Assembly (NCBI GenBank): GCA_030698645.1
Contig: JAUYMV010000560.1
Location: 1 to 5,653 of the forward strand
Reading direction: 5' to 3'
Source: Mesorhizobium sp.
GTDB lineage: Bacteria; Pseudomonadota; Alphaproteobacteria; Rhizobiales; Rhizobiaceae
DNA: 5,653 nucleotides
Numbering within the stretch: the stretch's first letter is position 1; each line of letters starts with the position of its first letter. Below the pieces are notes generated by a model that did no database searches, was not told where the DNA came from, and worked only from the letters and a program-made list of their open reading frames with translations. This document shows, piece by piece, positions 5,245 through 5,653 of the stretch. The position numbers and the translations under genes were made by a program.

Positions 5245-5653
5245 TCAAATGTAGCCGCGCTCGCGCAGCCAGGCTTCCAGCGTCTCGGTCAGCTCTTCCG
5301 CCGATCGGCCGGACGTCGTCAGGTGCACGTCGGCGTGCTCGGGCGCTTCATAGGGCGAATCGACGCCGGTGAAGTTCTTGATCTCGCCGCGCAGCGCGCG
5401 CGCATAGAGCCCCTTCGGGTCACGCGCCGCGCATTCCTCGAACGGCGTGTCGACGAACACCTCGACGAACTCGTCTTCGCCCATCAGTTCGCGCGCCATG
5501 CGACGCTCGGCGCGGAACGGCGAGATGAACGACACCAGCACCAGCAGCCCGGCATCGGCCATCAGCCGCGCCACTTCGGCGACTCGGCGGATGTTCTCGA
5601 CGCGGTCCTCCTCGGTGAAGCCGAGGTCGCGGTTCAGCCCGTGGCGGACATTG
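5245..5653 (-). CDS. cysC: Adenylylsulfate (APS) kinase, C-terminal part, cut by the window edge
   Basis: The visible 135 residues are the C-terminal two thirds of APS kinase, which phosphorylates APS to PAPS. Reading in from the edge the frame starts [17 protein letters not shown], the substrate-binding block that follows DGD in this family. [10 protein letters not shown] and the [20 protein letters not shown] loop, then [13 protein letters not shown], are also characteristic. The frame is open to the edge, so a GTG at 5574 is an internal codon and not the start. The P-loop lies outside the window, so I cannot tell a stand-alone CysC from the kinase half of a fused CysNC (sulfate adenylyltransferase/APS kinase), which is common in this bacterial group. 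It sits directly ahead of cysQ in the same operon, linking PAPS synthesis with PAP removal. Confidence 0.92.
   Translation of the reverse strand, partial: NVRHGLNRDLGFTEEDRVENIRRVAEVARLMADAGLLVLVSFISPFRAERRMARELMGEDEFVEVFVDTPFEECAARDPKGLYARALRGEIKNFTGVDSPYEAPEHADVHLTTSGRSAEELTETLEAWLRERGYI

Noticed and set aside
4686..5372. A 228-codon plus-strand frame opposite cysQ and cysC
   Set aside because: It crosses the boundary of two well-supported minus-strand genes and shows no family motif.

Overview
The window is GC-rich (mostly 60-73% in the stretches I counted by hand). Its gene content points to an alphaproteobacterium of the Hyphomicrobiales (Rhizobiales) type: a fructose ABC binding protein of the FrcB kind, a ROK-family regulator, a PfkB fructokinase, an APS kinase/CysQ pair, and a palindromic GTCATCCCGG...CCGGGATGAC repeat of a style common between genes in that group. 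I cannot name the genus.

Layout. (1) 7-1041, minus: frcB, a secreted sugar-binding protein; the rest of its transporter would lie beyond position 1. (2) 1042-1245: a divergent control region with an AT-rich palindrome (1152-1189) whose arms each carry an outward-facing TTGACA. (3) 1246-2469, plus: a ROK-family regulator (frcR-like). (4) 2509-3429, plus: a fructokinase (frcK-like), 39 nt downstream and probably co-transcribed. (5) 3430-3704: a non-coding stretch between convergent genes, almost filled by a large fold-back element with two perfect 49-nt inverted arms. (6) 3705-4377, minus: a two-gene overlapping cassette, DUF4160 then DUF2442 fused to a C-terminal helix-turn-helix. It has its own promoter with a perfect palindrome laid across the -35/-10 spacer, and it looks like a toxin-antitoxin-type module. 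(7) 4431-5653, minus: cysQ, preceded by the 3' part of an APS kinase gene (cysC, or the cysC half of cysNC) that runs off the window.

How the genes work together. FrcB would capture fructose (or a related sugar) in the periplasm, the off-window permease and ATPase would import it, and the PfkB kinase would phosphorylate it to fructose 6-phosphate. The ROK protein probably reads the sugar or its phosphate and controls both divergent units through the shared palindrome. In the sulfur block, APS kinase makes PAPS and CysQ destroys the PAP left after sulfuryl transfer. The DUF4160/DUF2442-HTH cassette sits between these two metabolic loci with slightly lower GC and its own promoter, consistent with an inserted accessory unit, and the fold-back repeat marks its downstream border. 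The least explained parts are that cassette, the fold-back repeat and the shared operator.
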